From NCBI RefSeq assembly GCF_000236785.1, contig NZ_AGUF01000055.1, positions 186,001 to 250,000 of the forward strand: a stretch of 64,000 nt of DNA. Direction: 5' to 3'. Positions 1-9,812 of this stretch are shown piece after piece (position 1 is the stretch's first letter; every line of letters begins with the position of its first letter). The position numbers and the translations under genes were made by a program. Below the pieces are notes generated by a model. The model saw nothing but the letters and a program-made list of their open reading frames with translations, ran no database searches and was not told the origin of the DNA. The stretch is from Achromobacter arsenitoxydans SY8. GTDB lineage: Bacteria; Pseudomonadota; Gammaproteobacteria; Burkholderiales; Burkholderiaceae_B.

Positions 1-1
1 G

Positions 2-463
2 GCTGAACGCCCCGAAGACCGCAGCCGCCTCTGGACCGCGCGCCACAACGCGTATTTTGCGGGCCTGCAATTGCGTCCCGGCTGCCGCGCCAGCACGACC
101 GACGTCTGCGTGCCGATCTCGCGCCTGGCCGACTGCGTGCGCGACACCGTCGAGGAACTGGACCGGGCGAGCTTTCCCTACACCATCGTGGGCCACGTGG
201 GCGACGGCAACTTCCACGTGCTCATGCTGCTGGACGCCGATAACGCCCAGGAATGGCAGGAATCGGAAGCCATCAACCACAATCTGGTGCGGCGGGCCAT
301 CGCGGCCGACGGCACCTGCACGGGCGAGCACGGCGTGGGCCTGCACAAGATGCAATTCATGGCGGAAGAGCACGGCGAGGACGCGCTGGACCTGATGCGC
401 AGCCTCAAACACGCGTTTGATCCGAACAACATTCTGAATCCGGGCAAGATCGTCTCCTGGTGA
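2..463 (+). CDS. FAD-linked oxidase, C-terminal part (partial)
   Basis: This is the last 153 residues of an FAD-dependent 2-hydroxyacid dehydrogenase/oxidase; the start lies to the left of the window. The visible part is the FAD-linked oxidase C-terminal domain, with GHVGDGNFHVLML followed by TGEHGVGLHKMQF and the usual ending NPGKI. These match D-lactate dehydrogenase and GlcD-like enzymes, which oxidise a 2-hydroxy acid and pass electrons to quinone or cytochrome. It lies 155 bases before glcD, a paralogue of the same fold, so two related oxidases sit in tandem. The substrate, D-lactate or another 2-hydroxy acid, cannot be fixed from this fragment. Confidence 0.85.
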   Translation, partial: AERPEDRSRLWTARHNAYFAGLQLRPGCRASTTDVCVPISRLADCVRDTVEELDRASFPYTIVGHVGDGNFHVLMLLDADNAQEWQESEAINHNLVRRAIAADGTCTGEHGVGLHKMQFMAEEHGEDALDLMRSLKHAFDPNNILNPGKIVSW

Positions 464-618
464 TCCGCCGACGGCAGCCGCTTGCTGTTTTTCAACGACA
501 GGCGGCTGCAGGGCTTACGGCTGGTTACTTCTGCACCGCCCGCAAACCCGCATAAACCCGTTAGGTGCGGGTAAATCCCGGCCTGCTTATCGGGGTCGCA
601 CGCGCTATTGTTGCGCTC

Positions 619-2118
619 ATGAATTCACTGGTCGAAACTGGCCTGGCCCAAGTGCAGGCGCCTTATTCGTTGCAGCAGCTCATCGAGGCGTTGTCGGCCG
701 CGTTGCCCGCGCACTGTGTGCTGTATCGCGAAGAAGACACCCGCCCTTACGAGTGCGATGGCCTTTCCCTTTACCGCTCGCTACCCGCGGTCGTCACCTT
801 GCCCGAAACCGAAGAGCAGGTGCAGTCCGTCATGCGCATCTGCAAGCGCTTGAATGCGCCCGTCGTCGCGCGCGGGGCCGGCACGGGGTTGTCGGGCGGC
901 GCCATGCCGCACAGCCAGGGCGTGCTGCTGGGGCTGTCCAAGTTCAATCGCATCAAGAACATCGACCTGGCCAGCGCCACTGCCATCGTTGAACCGGGCG
1001 TGCGCAACCTGGCGATCTCCGAAGCCGTCTCTCCGTACGGGCTGTATTACGCGCCGGATCCGTCCAGCCAGATCGCCTGCTCCATCGGCGGGAATGTGGC
1101 CGAGAACTCCGGCGGCGTGCATTGCCTGAAATACGGCCTGACGGTGCACAACGTGCTGCGCGTGCGCGTGGTCACGATAGACGGCGATGTGGTCGAACTG
1201 GGATCGGAAGCGCCCGATGCGCCCGGCCTGGATCTGTTGTCGGTTTTCATCGGGTCCGAGGGCATGCTGGGCGTCGTCACCGAAGTGACGGTCAAGCTGA
1301 TACCGAAACCGGCTTGCGCTCAGGTCGTGATGGCCAGTTTTTCCAGCGTCGAAGCGGCGGGCAACGCCGTCACGCAGGTTATCGCCGCGGGCATGATCCC
1401 GGCCGGTCTCGAGATGATGGACCGCCGCGCCACGCACATGGTCGAGCCCTTCGTCCGCGCGGGCTACGACATGGATGCGCAAGCCATCCTGCTGTGCGAA
1501 TCGGATGGCACCCCTGAAGAGGTGGCGCACGAAATCGCTCGTATGGAGGCCGTGTTCCGCGCGGCCGGAGCTACGCGCTGCCAGGTTTCCACATCCGAGG
1601 CCGAACGATTGAAATTCTGGGCGGGCCGCAAGAATGCGTTTCCCGCCGCGGGCCGGGTGTCGCCCGATTACTACTGCATGGACGGCACGATTCCGCGCCG
1701 TCATCTGGCGCGCGTGCTGGGCGCCATCGAGCAAATGGAAGACGAGTTCGGCCTGCGGTGCGCCAACGTCTTTCATGCCGGCGACGGCAATCTGCATCCG
1801 CTGATCCTGTTCGATTCGAATAAGCCGGACGAGGTGGAGCGCGCCGAAAAATTCGGCGCCGCCATTCTTGAACTGTGCGTGCAGGTGGGAGGAACCGTGA
1901 CTGGAGAGCACGGTGTAGGAATGGAGAAGATAAATCAAATGTGCGTGCAATTCTCTCGCGAAGAACTCGACGCGTTCCTGGCGGTAAAGCGGGCCTTCGA
2001 TCCGCCATGCCTGCTCAATCCTGAAAAGGTCATCCCCACGCTGGCTCGCTGCGCCGAATACGGCAAGATGCATGTCCATGCGGGAGAGCTGCGCTTCCCC
2101 GATCTCGCCCGTTTCTAG
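619..2118 (+). CDS. glcD: glycolate oxidase FAD-binding subunit GlcD
   Basis: Large flavin subunit of glycolate oxidase, which oxidises glycolate to glyoxylate and delivers electrons to the membrane respiratory chain together with GlcE and GlcF. The 499-residue length equals that of E. coli GlcD. The FAD-binding PCMH domain carries VVARGAGTGLSGGA near residue 90, and the C-terminal domain carries HAGDGNLHPLILFD and TGEHGVGMEKI. The ATG at 619 (MNSLVETGL) is preferred over the upstream in-frame GTG at 565, whose extra residues do not look like a GlcD N-terminus. It is first in a tight glcD-glcE-glcF run, with 12 bases to glcE. Confidence 0.95.
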   Translation: MNSLVETGLAQVQAPYSLQQLIEALSAALPAHCVLYREEDTRPYECDGLSLYRSLPAVVTLPETEEQVQSVMRICKRLNAPVVARGAGTGLSGGAMPHSQGVLLGLSKFNRIKNIDLASATAIVEPGVRNLAISEAVSPYGLYYAPDPSSQIACSIGGNVAENSGGVHCLKYGLTVHNVLRVRVVTIDGDVVELGSEAPDAPGLDLLSVFIGSEGMLGVVTEVTVKLIPKPACAQVVMASFSSVEAAGNAVTQVIAAGMIPAGLEMMDRRATHMVEPFVRAGYDMDAQAILLCESDGTPEEVAHEIARMEAVFRAAGATRCQVSTSEAERLKFWAGRKNAFPAAGRVSPDYYCMDGTIPRRHLARVLGAIEQMEDEFGLRCANVFHAGDGNLHPLILFDSNKPDEVERAEKFGAAILELCVQVGGTVTGEHGVGMEKINQMCVQFSREELDAFLAVKRAFDPPCLLNPEKVIPTLARCAEYGKMHVHAGELRFPDLARF

Positions 2119-2130
2119 GACGTATCCCTT

Positions 2131-3234
2131 ATGGATTTTGTCCTGTCGGAATTGTGCGACCAGGTCATGACGGCGCGTGCCGGGCACAAACCCCTGTTTG
2201 TGATGGGCGGCGGCAGCAAAAGGTTTTATGGCAACTACCGGCCGGTGCGGCCGCAGGATGGCCACTGCCTGCTGGACATGACGCCTTATCGCGGCATCGT
2301 CAGCTACCACCCGTCGGAGCTGGTCGTGACGGCTCGCGCCGGCACGCCGCTGGCCGAACTTGAAGCCGCGCTTGCCGAAAACGGTCAGATGCTGGCGTTC
2401 GAGCCACCGCATTTCGCGCATTCGGCCACCGTCGGCGGCTGCGTGGCCGCGGGCCTGTCCGGTCCGCGCCGCATGAGCGCCGGCGCTCTTAGGGACTTCG
2501 TGCTTGGCGCGCAGCTGCTGGATTCGGAAGGGCGCATCCTGTCGTTTGGCGGGGAAGTCATGAAGAACGTGGCGGGATACGACGTGTCCCGCCTGCTGGC
2601 CGGCTCGCACGGCATCTTCGGCGCCATTCTTGAGGTTTCGCTCAAAGTCGTGCCCCGGCCGATGGAGGAATTGACGCTGTGCCTGCCCGCCACCGAGGCG
2701 CAGGCGCTGGCCAACTTCGCGTTCTGGCGCGGCAAGCCCCTGCCGATCTCGGCCACCAGCTGGACCGGCGCCGATGGCGGCGAGGGCATGACGAGCGTTC
2801 GGCTGTCGGGCGCGCCGCCCGCACTTGAAAGCGCGCGCCGGGTGATCGGCGGAGACCCTCTGCTTCCCGATGAAGCTGAGGCGTGGTGGCGTTCGTTGCG
2901 CGAGCAGACGCATGCATTCTTTGCGCCGAACCAGCCTCTGTGGCGCCTGGCGTTGCCGCCGACGGCGGCTGCCCTGGGCCTGGGGCCGACCCTGCTTGAG
3001 TGGGGAGGAGGCCAGCGTTGGCTGTCCGGACCGCGCGATGCCGCAGAACTGCGCGAGGTCGCCGCTCGCCTCGGCGGACATGCGACGCTGTTCCGGACCG
3101 GCCATGCGAAGCCTCCCGCCGATGGCGTCTTTCATCCGCTGGCGCCGGGCGTGGGCGCGATCACGCGCCGCCTCAAGCAAGAACTCGATCCCGCCGGCCT
3201 GTTCAATCCCGGCCGCCTGGTCCTGGAGCTATAG
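2131..3234 (+). CDS. glcE: glycolate oxidase FAD-binding subunit GlcE
   Basis: Second flavin-domain subunit of glycolate oxidase, 367 residues (E. coli GlcE is about 350). It has the short FAD-binding PCMH fold without the full C-terminal oxidase domain: GGGSKRFYG near the N-terminus, then HFAHSATVGGCVAAGLSGP, a typical PCMH segment, and the ending LFNPGRLVLEL. It is 12 bases after glcD and 6 bases before glcF, which indicates one transcript with probable translational coupling. The protein presumably sits in a GlcDEF complex at the inner face of the cytoplasmic membrane. Confidence 0.95.
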   Translation: MDFVLSELCDQVMTARAGHKPLFVMGGGSKRFYGNYRPVRPQDGHCLLDMTPYRGIVSYHPSELVVTARAGTPLAELEAALAENGQMLAFEPPHFAHSATVGGCVAAGLSGPRRMSAGALRDFVLGAQLLDSEGRILSFGGEVMKNVAGYDVSRLLAGSHGIFGAILEVSLKVVPRPMEELTLCLPATEAQALANFAFWRGKPLPISATSWTGADGGEGMTSVRLSGAPPALESARRVIGGDPLLPDEAEAWWRSLREQTHAFFAPNQPLWRLALPPTAAALGLGPTLLEWGGGQRWLSGPRDAAELREVAARLGGHATLFRTGHAKPPADGVFHPLAPGVGAITRRLKQELDPAGLFNPGRLVLEL

Positions 3235-3240
3235 CGCATC

Positions 3241-4476
3241 ATGCAAACCAATCTGGCATCCTGGGCAAACGGCACCGATCTGGGCAATGAAGCCGACGCC
3301 ATTCTGCGCCGCTGCGTGCATTGCGGATTCTGCACGGCGACCTGTCCAACCTATCAGGTCCTGGGCGATGAACTGGACAGCCCGCGCGGCCGCATCTACC
3401 TGATCAAGCAGGTGCTCGAAGGCAAGGAACCCACGCAGTCCACGCAGCAGCACCTGGATCGCTGCCTGACCTGCCGGAATTGCGAAACCACCTGCCCGTC
3501 AGGCGTGGAATACGGGCACCTGGTGGACATCGGCCGCAAAATCGTGGACGAGCGCGTGACCCGGTCCTGGGCGGACAAAACCAAGCGCGCCGTGCTGCGC
3601 AAAGCGATGCTGTCGCCTGTCTTCGCGCCCGCATTGCGCCTGGGGCAGGCCGTGCGCGGACTGTTGCCGGAAGCGCTTCGGCGCAAGGTCCCCGAGCGCC
3701 GCGACGCGGGCAAATTGCCGCAGGTCGCCGGGCATGCGCGGCAGGTCCTGATGCTGGCTGGCTGCGTGCAGCCGGCCATGATGCCGACCATCGACGCCGC
3801 CACGATCCGGGTGCTCGACGCCATCGGCATCGGCGCGCGCATCGCGCCGGGCGCTGGCTGCTGCGGCGCGGTCAGCTTTCACCTGGACGCGCAGGACGAG
3901 GCTGTGTCGCAGATGCGCGCCAACATCGACGCGTGGTGGCCACTGGTGCAGGACGGCAAGGTCGAGGCCATCGTCATGAACGCCTCGGGCTGCGGCGCCA
4001 TGGTCAAGGAGTACGCCCATCACTTGCGGCATGACCCGGCCTATGCGCAAAAGGCCGCGGACATTGTGGCGCTGGTCAAGGATGTGGCCGAGATCGTGGC
4101 CCCGCACGCCGGACTGCTGCGCGAGCGCCTGCCGGCCGGCACGCGGGCCGCGTTCCATCCGCCTTGCACCCTGCAGCATTGGCAGGGGCTGCGGCCCTTG
4201 TCGGAACAGCTGCTGGCGGACCTGGGCTTCGAACTGCAACCCTTTGCGGACAAGCATCTGTGCTGCGGGTCCGCCGGCGCGTACTCGGTGCTGAATCCGG
4301 ACATCGCGCTGGAGCTGCGCGACCGCAAGCTGGGCGCCATCGCGGCGGCTGGTCCCGATGTGATCCTGTCGGCCAACATCGGCTGCATCGGCCACCTGCA
4401 AAGCGGCACCGAGACGCCGGTGCGGCATTGGGTCGAAGTGGTGGATGAGCAGCTGCAAAAAGCCTTGCCGGCCTAG
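3241..4476 (+). CDS. glcF: glycolate oxidase iron-sulfur subunit GlcF
   Basis: Iron-sulfur electron-transfer subunit of glycolate oxidase, 411 residues (about 407 in E. coli). Two ferredoxin-type 4Fe-4S motifs are visible, CVHCGFCTATCPTY around residues 30-43 and CLTCRNCETTCPSG around residues 80-93. Two cysteine-rich CCG domains follow: LAGCVQPAMMP with GAGCCGAVSFH, and HPPCTLQHW with LCCGSAGAYS. The subunit carries electrons from the GlcD/E flavins to the quinone pool. It closes the glcDEF operon; the next gene is on the opposite strand. Confidence 0.95.
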   Translation: MQTNLASWANGTDLGNEADAILRRCVHCGFCTATCPTYQVLGDELDSPRGRIYLIKQVLEGKEPTQSTQQHLDRCLTCRNCETTCPSGVEYGHLVDIGRKIVDERVTRSWADKTKRAVLRKAMLSPVFAPALRLGQAVRGLLPEALRRKVPERRDAGKLPQVAGHARQVLMLAGCVQPAMMPTIDAATIRVLDAIGIGARIAPGAGCCGAVSFHLDAQDEAVSQMRANIDAWWPLVQDGKVEAIVMNASGCGAMVKEYAHHLRHDPAYAQKAADIVALVKDVAEIVAPHAGLLRERLPAGTRAAFHPPCTLQHWQGLRPLSEQLLADLGFELQPFADKHLCCGSAGAYSVLNPDIALELRDRKLGAIAAAGPDVILSANIGCIGHLQSGTETPVRHWVEVVDEQLQKALPA

Positions 4477-4518
4477 CCCGGCGTCGCGCGCAGGCCTTGC
4501 TTTACAGGTTCCGCCAAT

Positions 4519-4544
4519 GAAAACGCCCCCTCGGCGAGGGGGCG
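4519..4544 (-). terminator. intrinsic terminator of the pnt operon
   Basis: Perfect 9-bp stem (4524-4532 with 4536-4544, CGCCCCCTC/GAGGGGGCG) around a 3-nt loop. On the minus strand it is followed by a short T run (4520-4523), as expected for the end of pntB. On the plus strand it may also stop glcDEF transcripts, but no T run follows there. Confidence 0.8.
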
Positions 4545-4578
4545 GAAAACCACGCGGCAGACCGGTTGGGAGGCTGGT

Positions 4579-6018
4579 CTACTCTACCGCCTTCACCATG
4601 TCTTCCAGCACCTTCTTGGCGTCGCCGAAGACCATCATCGTGCGGTCCATGTAGAACAATTCGTTGTCCAGCCCGGCGTAGCCCGAGGCCATGGAACGCT
4701 TGTTCACGATCACCGTGCGCGCCTTGTAGGCCTCAAGAATGGGCATGCCGGCGATCGGCGACTTGGGATCATTCTTGGCGGCGGGGTTGACCACGTCGTT
4801 CGCACCCAGCACCAGCACGACGTCGGTCTGGCCGAATTCGCTGTTGATGTCTTCCATTTCGAAGACCTGGTCGTAAGGCACTTCGGCCTCGGCCAGCAGC
4901 ACGTTCATGTGGCCGGGCATGCGTCCGGCAACCGGATGGATCGCGTATTTCACGGTCACGCCACGCTCGGTCAGCTTTTCGGCCAATTCCTTGAGCGCAT
5001 GCTGTGCGCGCGCCACGGCCAGGCCGTAGCCCGGGACGATGGTCACGCTTTCGGCGTTGGTCATCAGGAATGCGGCGTCGTCGGGACTGCCCGACTTGAC
5101 GCTGCGCTGCTGGGCGTCGCCGGCTGCGGCGCCGCCGCCGGCCTGCCCGCCGAAACCGCCCAGGATCACGTTGAAGAACGACCGGTTCATCGCCTTGCAC
5201 ATGATGTAGGACAGGATTGCGCCGGACGAGCCCACCAGCGAACCGGCGATGATCAGCATCGGGTTGTTCAGCGAAAAGCCGATGCCCGCCGCCGCCCAGC
5301 CCGAATAGCTGTTCAGCATCGACACCACGACCGGCATGTCCGCCCCGCCGATCGGGATGATGATCAGCACGCCCAGGATGAAGGCGATGATCGTCATGAT
5401 GATGAAGGGCGTCCATTCCTGCGTGAGCATGAACCAGAGGCCGCAGCCCAGCATCAGCAGGGCCAGCGCCAGGTTCAGCATGTGCTGGCCGGCGAACACG
5501 ACGGGGGCGCCCTGGAACAGCCGGAACTTGTACTTGCCCGACAGTTTGCCAAAGGCGATGACGGACCCCGAGAACGTGATGGCGCCCACGAATGTGCCGA
5601 TGAAGAGCTCGAAGCGGTTGCCCGTGGGTATGGCCATGCCCGCGGGCACGATGCCGAAGGCATGCGGCTCGGCCACGACGGCGACCGCGATGGCGACGGC
5701 CGCCAGGCCGATCATGCTGTGCATGAAGGCGACCAGTTCGGGCATCTTGGTCATTTCGACGCGCTTGGCCATCAGCGTGCCGACGGAGCCGCCCACCAGC
5801 AGCCCCAGCAGCACCCAGCCCAGGCCGATCGTGGCTGTGCCGCTGCGGGCAAGGCCGACGATGAGGGCGGCGGTGGTCAGCACCGCGATGGCCATGCCGG
5901 CCATGCCGAAGGCGTTGCCCAGGCGCGAGGTGGTGGGATGGGAGAGTCCCTTGAGCGCCTGGATGAAGCAGACCGAAGCGATCAGATACAGCAGGGTGAC
6001 GAGGTTCAGCGAGATCAT
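4579..6018 (-). CDS. pntB: NAD(P) transhydrogenase subunit beta PntB
   Basis: Beta subunit of the proton-translocating transhydrogenase, 479 residues, which carries the NADP(H)-binding domain III and most membrane helices. The N-terminal two thirds is strongly hydrophobic with many transmembrane segments. The C-terminal domain has [17 protein letters not shown], a [14 protein letters not shown] segment and [17 protein letters not shown], which are hallmark domain III regions. The start at 6018 ([11 protein letters not shown]) overlaps the stop of the upstream gene as ATGA, a translational-coupling arrangement. The reaction is NADPH + NAD+ to NADP+ + NADH, coupled to the proton gradient. Confidence 0.96.
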   Translation of the reverse strand: MISLNLVTLLYLIASVCFIQALKGLSHPTTSRLGNAFGMAGMAIAVLTTAALIVGLARSGTATIGLGWVLLGLLVGGSVGTLMAKRVEMTKMPELVAFMHSMIGLAAVAIAVAVVAEPHAFGIVPAGMAIPTGNRFELFIGTFVGAITFSGSVIAFGKLSGKYKFRLFQGAPVVFAGQHMLNLALALLMLGCGLWFMLTQEWTPFIIMTIIAFILGVLIIIPIGGADMPVVVSMLNSYSGWAAAGIGFSLNNPMLIIAGSLVGSSGAILSYIMCKAMNRSFFNVILGGFGGQAGGGAAAGDAQQRSVKSGSPDDAAFLMTNAESVTIVPGYGLAVARAQHALKELAEKLTERGVTVKYAIHPVAGRMPGHMNVLLAEAEVPYDQVFEMEDINSEFGQTDVVLVLGANDVVNPAAKNDPKSPIAGMPILEAYKARTVIVNKRSMASGYAGLDNELFYMDRTMMVFGDAKKVLEDMVKAVE

Positions 6019-6332
6019 TTCGCGTCCTCCTTGCCCGGCTTGCGGTCCTTCTTCTTGAACATTTCCAGCATGCGTCGCGTCACCAGGAAGCCGCCGAACA
6101 CGTTCACCGCGGCCAGCGCAACGGCGAAGACGCCCATGCCGCGCGCGAGTCCGCCTTCGGTCAGTGCCGCAGCCAGCATCGCGCCCACGATGATGATGGC
6201 GGAAATGGCGTTGGTTACGGCCATCAGTGGCGTGTGCAGCGCGGGCGTGACATTCCACACGACGTGGTAGCCGACATAGATGGCCAGCACGAAGATGATG
6301 AGGTTCATCAGGGTGGGGTTGATCGCTTCCAT
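6015..6332 (-). CDS. pntAB: NAD(P) transhydrogenase membrane subunit PntAB (alpha-2)
   Basis: Small membrane subunit of 105 residues, equal to the C-terminal membrane part of enterobacterial PntA. It starts [15 protein letters not shown] and has about three hydrophobic segments, including [17 protein letters not shown] and an [17 protein letters not shown] stretch, before a basic tail rich in K. GGAGG lies at good spacing before the ATG at 6332. It follows the alpha-1 gene by two bases and overlaps pntB by 4 bases. This three-subunit layout (alpha-1, alpha-2, beta) is known from Rhodospirillum and many proteobacteria. Confidence 0.93.
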   Translation of the reverse strand: MEAINPTLMNLIIFVLAIYVGYHVVWNVTPALHTPLMAVTNAISAIIIVGAMLAAALTEGGLARGMGVFAVALAAVNVFGGFLVTRRMLEMFKKKDRKPGKEDAK

Positions 6333-6334
6333 GG

Positions 6335-7453
6335 TCAGGTCCTCCGCGTCACGTTGCCGCCTTCGCACACCAGGCAGGCCGCCACGATTTCGTCGTCGCG
6401 CTGAATCGCCAGCGCGCCGTCCGCATTGATGATGAGCTTCAGGAAATCCAGGATATTGCGCGCGTACAGCGCCGACGCATCGGTGGCGACCAGACCCGGC
6501 AGGTTGGTCAGTCCGATGAGGGTCACGCCGTGCTTTTCCACGATGAAACCTTTCTCGGACAGCGGGCAGTTGCCGCCACGCTCCACGGCAAGGTCCACCA
6601 GGACCGATCCGGGCCGCATGGCCGCGACGGTTTCCGCGGAAACCAGCGTGGGGGCAGGCCGGCCGGGAATCAACGCGGTTGTGATGACGATGTCCGCCTG
6701 CTTGCAGCGCTCGGAAACCAGCGCGGCCTGGCGCGCCATCCAGGCGGGCGGCATGGGACGCGCGTAGCCGCCCGTGCCTTGCGCGATCTCGCGCTCTTCG
6801 TCGGTTTCGAAGGGCACGTCGATGAACTTGGCGCCCAGGGATTCCACCTGCTCGCGGGCGGCGGGGCGCACGTCGGAGGCTTCGACCACCGCGCCCAGCC
6901 GCTTGGCGGTGGCGATGGCCTGCAGGCCGGCCACGCCGGTGCCCAGCACGACGGCGCGCGCGGCTTTCAGCGTGCCGGCCGCGGTCATCATCATGGGGAT
7001 CAGGCGCCCATAGTGATGGGCGGCCAGCAACACCGCCTTGTACCCGGCCAAGTTGGCCTGGGACGACAGGACGTCCAGGCTTTGGGCGCGGGTGATGCGG
7101 GGCGCGGCTTCCAGCGCGAAGCCGACCAGTCCGGCAGCGGCCATCTGCGCCAGGCCTTCGGCATCGAATGGATCGAGCATGCCGACGACGGCGGCGCCCG
7201 GCTTCATGTGGGGCAATTCGTGGGAGGAGGGCGCGCGAACCTTCATGACCAGTTCGGCGCCCAGGGCATCCTGGGCGGAACCGAGCGTGGCGCCTGCCGC
7301 CTCATAGGCTTCATCGAGATAGCGGGCGGCGCTGCCGGCTCCACGCTCCACGACGACGGTGTGCTTGCCGCCTACATACTTCTTGACGGTCTCTGGTGTT
7401 GCTGCGACACGGGTTTCCCCGTCTCGGGTTTCCTTTGGTATCCCGATGTGCAT
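6335..7453 (-). CDS. pntAA: NAD(P) transhydrogenase soluble subunit PntAA (alpha-1)
   Basis: NAD(H)-binding domain I of transhydrogenase, 372 residues, a soluble protein related to alanine dehydrogenase. It opens with [19 protein letters not shown], the family signature, and has the Rossmann glycine motif [20 protein letters not shown] in its middle. The C-terminal membrane part found in E. coli PntA is absent here and is encoded by the next gene. It is first in the minus-strand operon, and its promoter must lie in the gap after 7453. Confidence 0.95.
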   Translation of the reverse strand: MHIGIPKETRDGETRVAATPETVKKYVGGKHTVVVERGAGSAARYLDEAYEAAGATLGSAQDALGAELVMKVRAPSSHELPHMKPGAAVVGMLDPFDAEGLAQMAAAGLVGFALEAAPRITRAQSLDVLSSQANLAGYKAVLLAAHHYGRLIPMMMTAAGTLKAARAVVLGTGVAGLQAIATAKRLGAVVEASDVRPAAREQVESLGAKFIDVPFETDEEREIAQGTGGYARPMPPAWMARQAALVSERCKQADIVITTALIPGRPAPTLVSAETVAAMRPGSVLVDLAVERGGNCPLSEKGFIVEKHGVTLIGLTNLPGLVATDASALYARNILDFLKLIINADGALAIQRDDEIVAACLVCEGGNVTRRT

Positions 7454-7540
7454 CGACGCCTCTCCTCAGAAGGTTCGCCGTAGTTATACACGGAATGTGC
7501 GCTCTCACGCTGTCCTCGTTTGGTCTGCTTGCGCGAGGGC

Positions 7541-7568
7541 AAAAAAAACCCCATGGCGAACCATGGGG
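7541..7568 (-). terminator. intrinsic terminator after the N-formylglutamate amidohydrolase gene
   Basis: An 8-bp perfect stem CCCCATGG/CCATGGGG (7549-7556 with 7561-7568) with a CGAA tetraloop, followed on the minus strand by eight T (7541-7548). This is a strong Rho-independent terminator for the minus-strand gene ending at 7645. Confidence 0.85.
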
Positions 7569-7644
7569 TCAGGGTTTTGCAACCCGATTGCTCCGGCCAG
7601 TCAGACCACGCCGCCGGCCGGCACCAGCACGCAGACGTCCGGCG

Positions 7645-8520
7645 TCAAGCCGTCTGCGCGCGAGTCCAGAGGATCAGCGCGGCGGTAAGGTCGCGCAGAT
7701 CGGCCTTCAGGCGGCCATAATTTTCGCTGGGACGCAGCGTGACTTCGTCCATGTAGAGCTTGCGGTTGATCTCGATCTGCAGGCTGTGGCGGCCCTCTTG
7801 GGGGCGGCCGAAGGCGCGCACCAGTTCCACGCCCTTGTAGGGATCGTTCACGGTGACGTCGTAGCCGCGCTCGCGCAGCCAGGCCGCGATGAACTCGCGG
7901 AAGGCCGGATCGCTGGTGCTGCCGTCGCGGTCGCCCAGCACGAAATCGGGGTGGACCAGGCCGGGGCGGTCGGTGGCGAAGGCGCCGGCGACGCTGGGCA
8001 TGGAATGGCAATTGATGTGCCAGACCTTGCCGAACTTGCGGTGGGCGTTGTCCAGGACCTGGCCGAGCGCGGCGTGATAAGGCTTCCAGCAGGCGTCGAT
8101 GCGGTGGCGGGCTTCTGCGACCGTCAGCTTGCGGTTATAGAGCGGCGTGCCGTCGTCCAGCATGCGCCAGATGAGGCCCTTGCCCAGCTTGACCTTCGGC
8201 GAGGCGTTGATGGCGTCGGGCCAGGGCTGGTCCAGCAGCAGTTCGTCGATTTCGTCGGGTGCGCGGTTGGCGTCGATGTAGGCGCGCGGGAAGGCCGCGG
8301 CAATCATCGGCACGCCCATGTCGATGGCGTCGCCCCACAGGTCGTCAACCCAGGTGTCCTCGGCAGTGCGCAGCGCGCCAAAATCCACCGCGGCCGCGAA
8401 ATCGGGGGGGTAGGCGGTGCCGCTGTGCGGGGAGTCCAGCACGAGCGGGGCCGAGATTTCCGAGTCCGGATATTGCTGCGGAAGGTCAAGCCGGTAAGAC
8501 AGGGGTTGGGTAATTCGCAT
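7645..8520 (-). CDS. N-formylglutamate amidohydrolase family protein
   Basis: A 291-residue member of the N-formylglutamate amidohydrolase (HutG/FGase) family, which hydrolyses N-formyl-L-glutamate to formate and glutamate in one branch of histidine degradation. The diagnostic region is LVLDSPHSGTAYPPDF near residues 26-41, followed by EDTWVDDLWG and a later NCHSMP motif; the histidines and acidic residues are likely zinc ligands. There are no hut genes beside it, so the substrate may be another N-acyl amino acid. It lies just downstream of a Bug binding-protein gene on the same strand, with a GC-rich hairpin between them. Confidence 0.85.
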   Translation of the reverse strand: MRITQPLSYRLDLPQQYPDSEISAPLVLDSPHSGTAYPPDFAAAVDFGALRTAEDTWVDDLWGDAIDMGVPMIAAAFPRAYIDANRAPDEIDELLLDQPWPDAINASPKVKLGKGLIWRMLDDGTPLYNRKLTVAEARHRIDACWKPYHAALGQVLDNAHRKFGKVWHINCHSMPSVAGAFATDRPGLVHPDFVLGDRDGSTSDPAFREFIAAWLRERGYDVTVNDPYKGVELVRAFGRPQEGRHSLQIEINRKLYMDEVTLRPSENYGRLKADLRDLTAALILWTRAQTA

Positions 8521-8547
8521 AGGGAGGTATTGCGTTCGTGAATCGGA

Positions 8548-8578
8548 GGCGCCCGCGCGCCGGGGGCGCGCGGGCGCC
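8548..8578 (-). terminator. GC-rich hairpin between two minus-strand genes
   Basis: A perfect 13-bp stem of almost pure G and C (8548-8560 with 8566-8578) with a 5-nt loop and no T run. It sits between the stop of the Bug gene and the start of the amidohydrolase gene. It could be a partial terminator or a 3' stabiliser for the binding-protein message. Confidence 0.55.
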
Positions 8579-8587
8579 GAAGACCGC

Positions 8588-9577
8588 TTAGTCGATCTTC
8601 ACGTTGGCTTCTTTGGCGATGCGCTTGTTCTTGGCGATTTCAGCCGAGATCTGCGCGCCGAATTCGGCCGAGGTGTTGGCGGCCGGCGAGGCGCCCAGGG
8701 CTTCCAGGCGCGTCTTGACGTCGGCTTCGGCGCTGACCTTCTGGACGGCGGCGTTCAGCTTGGCCAGCACGGGGGCGGGCAGCTTGGCCGGGGCGACCAG
8801 GCCGAACCAGGACGAGTCGTTCACGGCAGGCAGGCCGGCTTCGGCGAACGTGGGCACGTCCGGCAGCGAGGCGACGCGCTTGGGCGCGGCGACGGCCATG
8901 GCGATCAGGCGGCCGGACTGGACGTGCGGCAGCGTGGAGGGCAGGTTGTCGTACATGACGTCGACCTGGCCGGCCAGCGCGTCGTTCAGCGCCGGGCCCA
9001 CGCCGCGGTACGGAACGTGCATCAGGTCGGTGCCCGAGGCCATCTTGAACAGTTCGCCCATCATGTGCGAGACGGAACCGTTGCCGGCCGACGCGTACGT
9101 CAGCTTGCCCGGCTCGCTCTTGGCCAGCTTGATGAAGTCGGCGATGTTCTTGGCCTGAACCTTCGGGTTGATGGTCATGATGTTCGGCACGGCCGCCAGG
9201 TTCGAGACGGGCGTGAAGTCCTTCTCGCCATCGAACGGCAGGTTCGGGTAGATGGCCGGGTTGATGCCGTGCGTGCTGACGGTGGCGATACCCAGGGTAT
9301 AGCCGTCCGGCGCGCTGCTGGCAACGAATGCGCTGCCGATCGAGCCGCCGGCGCCGCCGCGGTTTTCCACCACGACGGTCTGGCCCAGTTCCTTGCTCAG
9401 CTTGTCGGCAAAGAGGCGGCCGACGATGTCGGTGGTGCCGCCGGGCGGGAAGGGAACGATCAGGCGGATGGGCTTGCTCGGATACGCGTCTTCAGCGTGC
9501 GCGATGCCCGAGGTCAGCGGCGTGGCCAGGGTCGCGGCAGCGACACACAGGCCCAGTACTACGTTACGGCGTTGCAT
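8588..9577 (-). CDS. Bug-family (TTT) periplasmic solute-binding protein
   Basis: A 329-residue periplasmic binding protein of the Bug/TctC family. The start at 9577 gives MQRRNVVLG, then a hydrophobic signal peptide ending near IAHAED. The mature part opens YPSKPIRLIVPFPPGGTTD, the family signature, followed by VVENRGGAGGSIG. Such proteins bind carboxylates or related small molecules for tripartite tricarboxylate transport or sensing. No TctA/TctB membrane genes are nearby, which is usual for the expanded orphan Bug proteins of Bordetella and Achromobacter. It is divergent from a LysR regulator. Confidence 0.92.
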   Translation of the reverse strand: MQRRNVVLGLCVAAATLATPLTSGIAHAEDAYPSKPIRLIVPFPPGGTTDIVGRLFADKLSKELGQTVVVENRGGAGGSIGSAFVASSAPDGYTLGIATVSTHGINPAIYPNLPFDGEKDFTPVSNLAAVPNIMTINPKVQAKNIADFIKLAKSEPGKLTYASAGNGSVSHMMGELFKMASGTDLMHVPYRGVGPALNDALAGQVDVMYDNLPSTLPHVQSGRLIAMAVAAPKRVASLPDVPTFAEAGLPAVNDSSWFGLVAPAKLPAPVLAKLNAAVQKVSAEADVKTRLEALGASPAANTSAEFGAQISAEIAKNKRIAKEANVKID

Positions 9578-9812
9578 GAATTCCCCTAATGAATTGGAAA
9601 GCGGATGCGCAAAGGCAGACGCAAACGCAATGATTCTTTCCTGGCGGGGCGGTTTGCGCAAACGAAAGATTCTCCGTAAGCTATGACTTTTTTTCATACC
9701 TCTTTTTCGGCCGGGCCGGTTGGGCGTTACTTTTATGTAACGATTGCCGGCGCACCCGCGCCATTGCCACGCCCATTGGGGCAGGGAGCCCCACGGAGCG
9801 TGGGGGCTATAG

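Noticed and set aside
781-3180. A 799-residue open frame on the minus strand across glcD and glcE
   Set aside because: It is antisense to two clear GlcD and GlcE genes, has no recognisable domain, and arises from the high GC of the overlapping coding frames.
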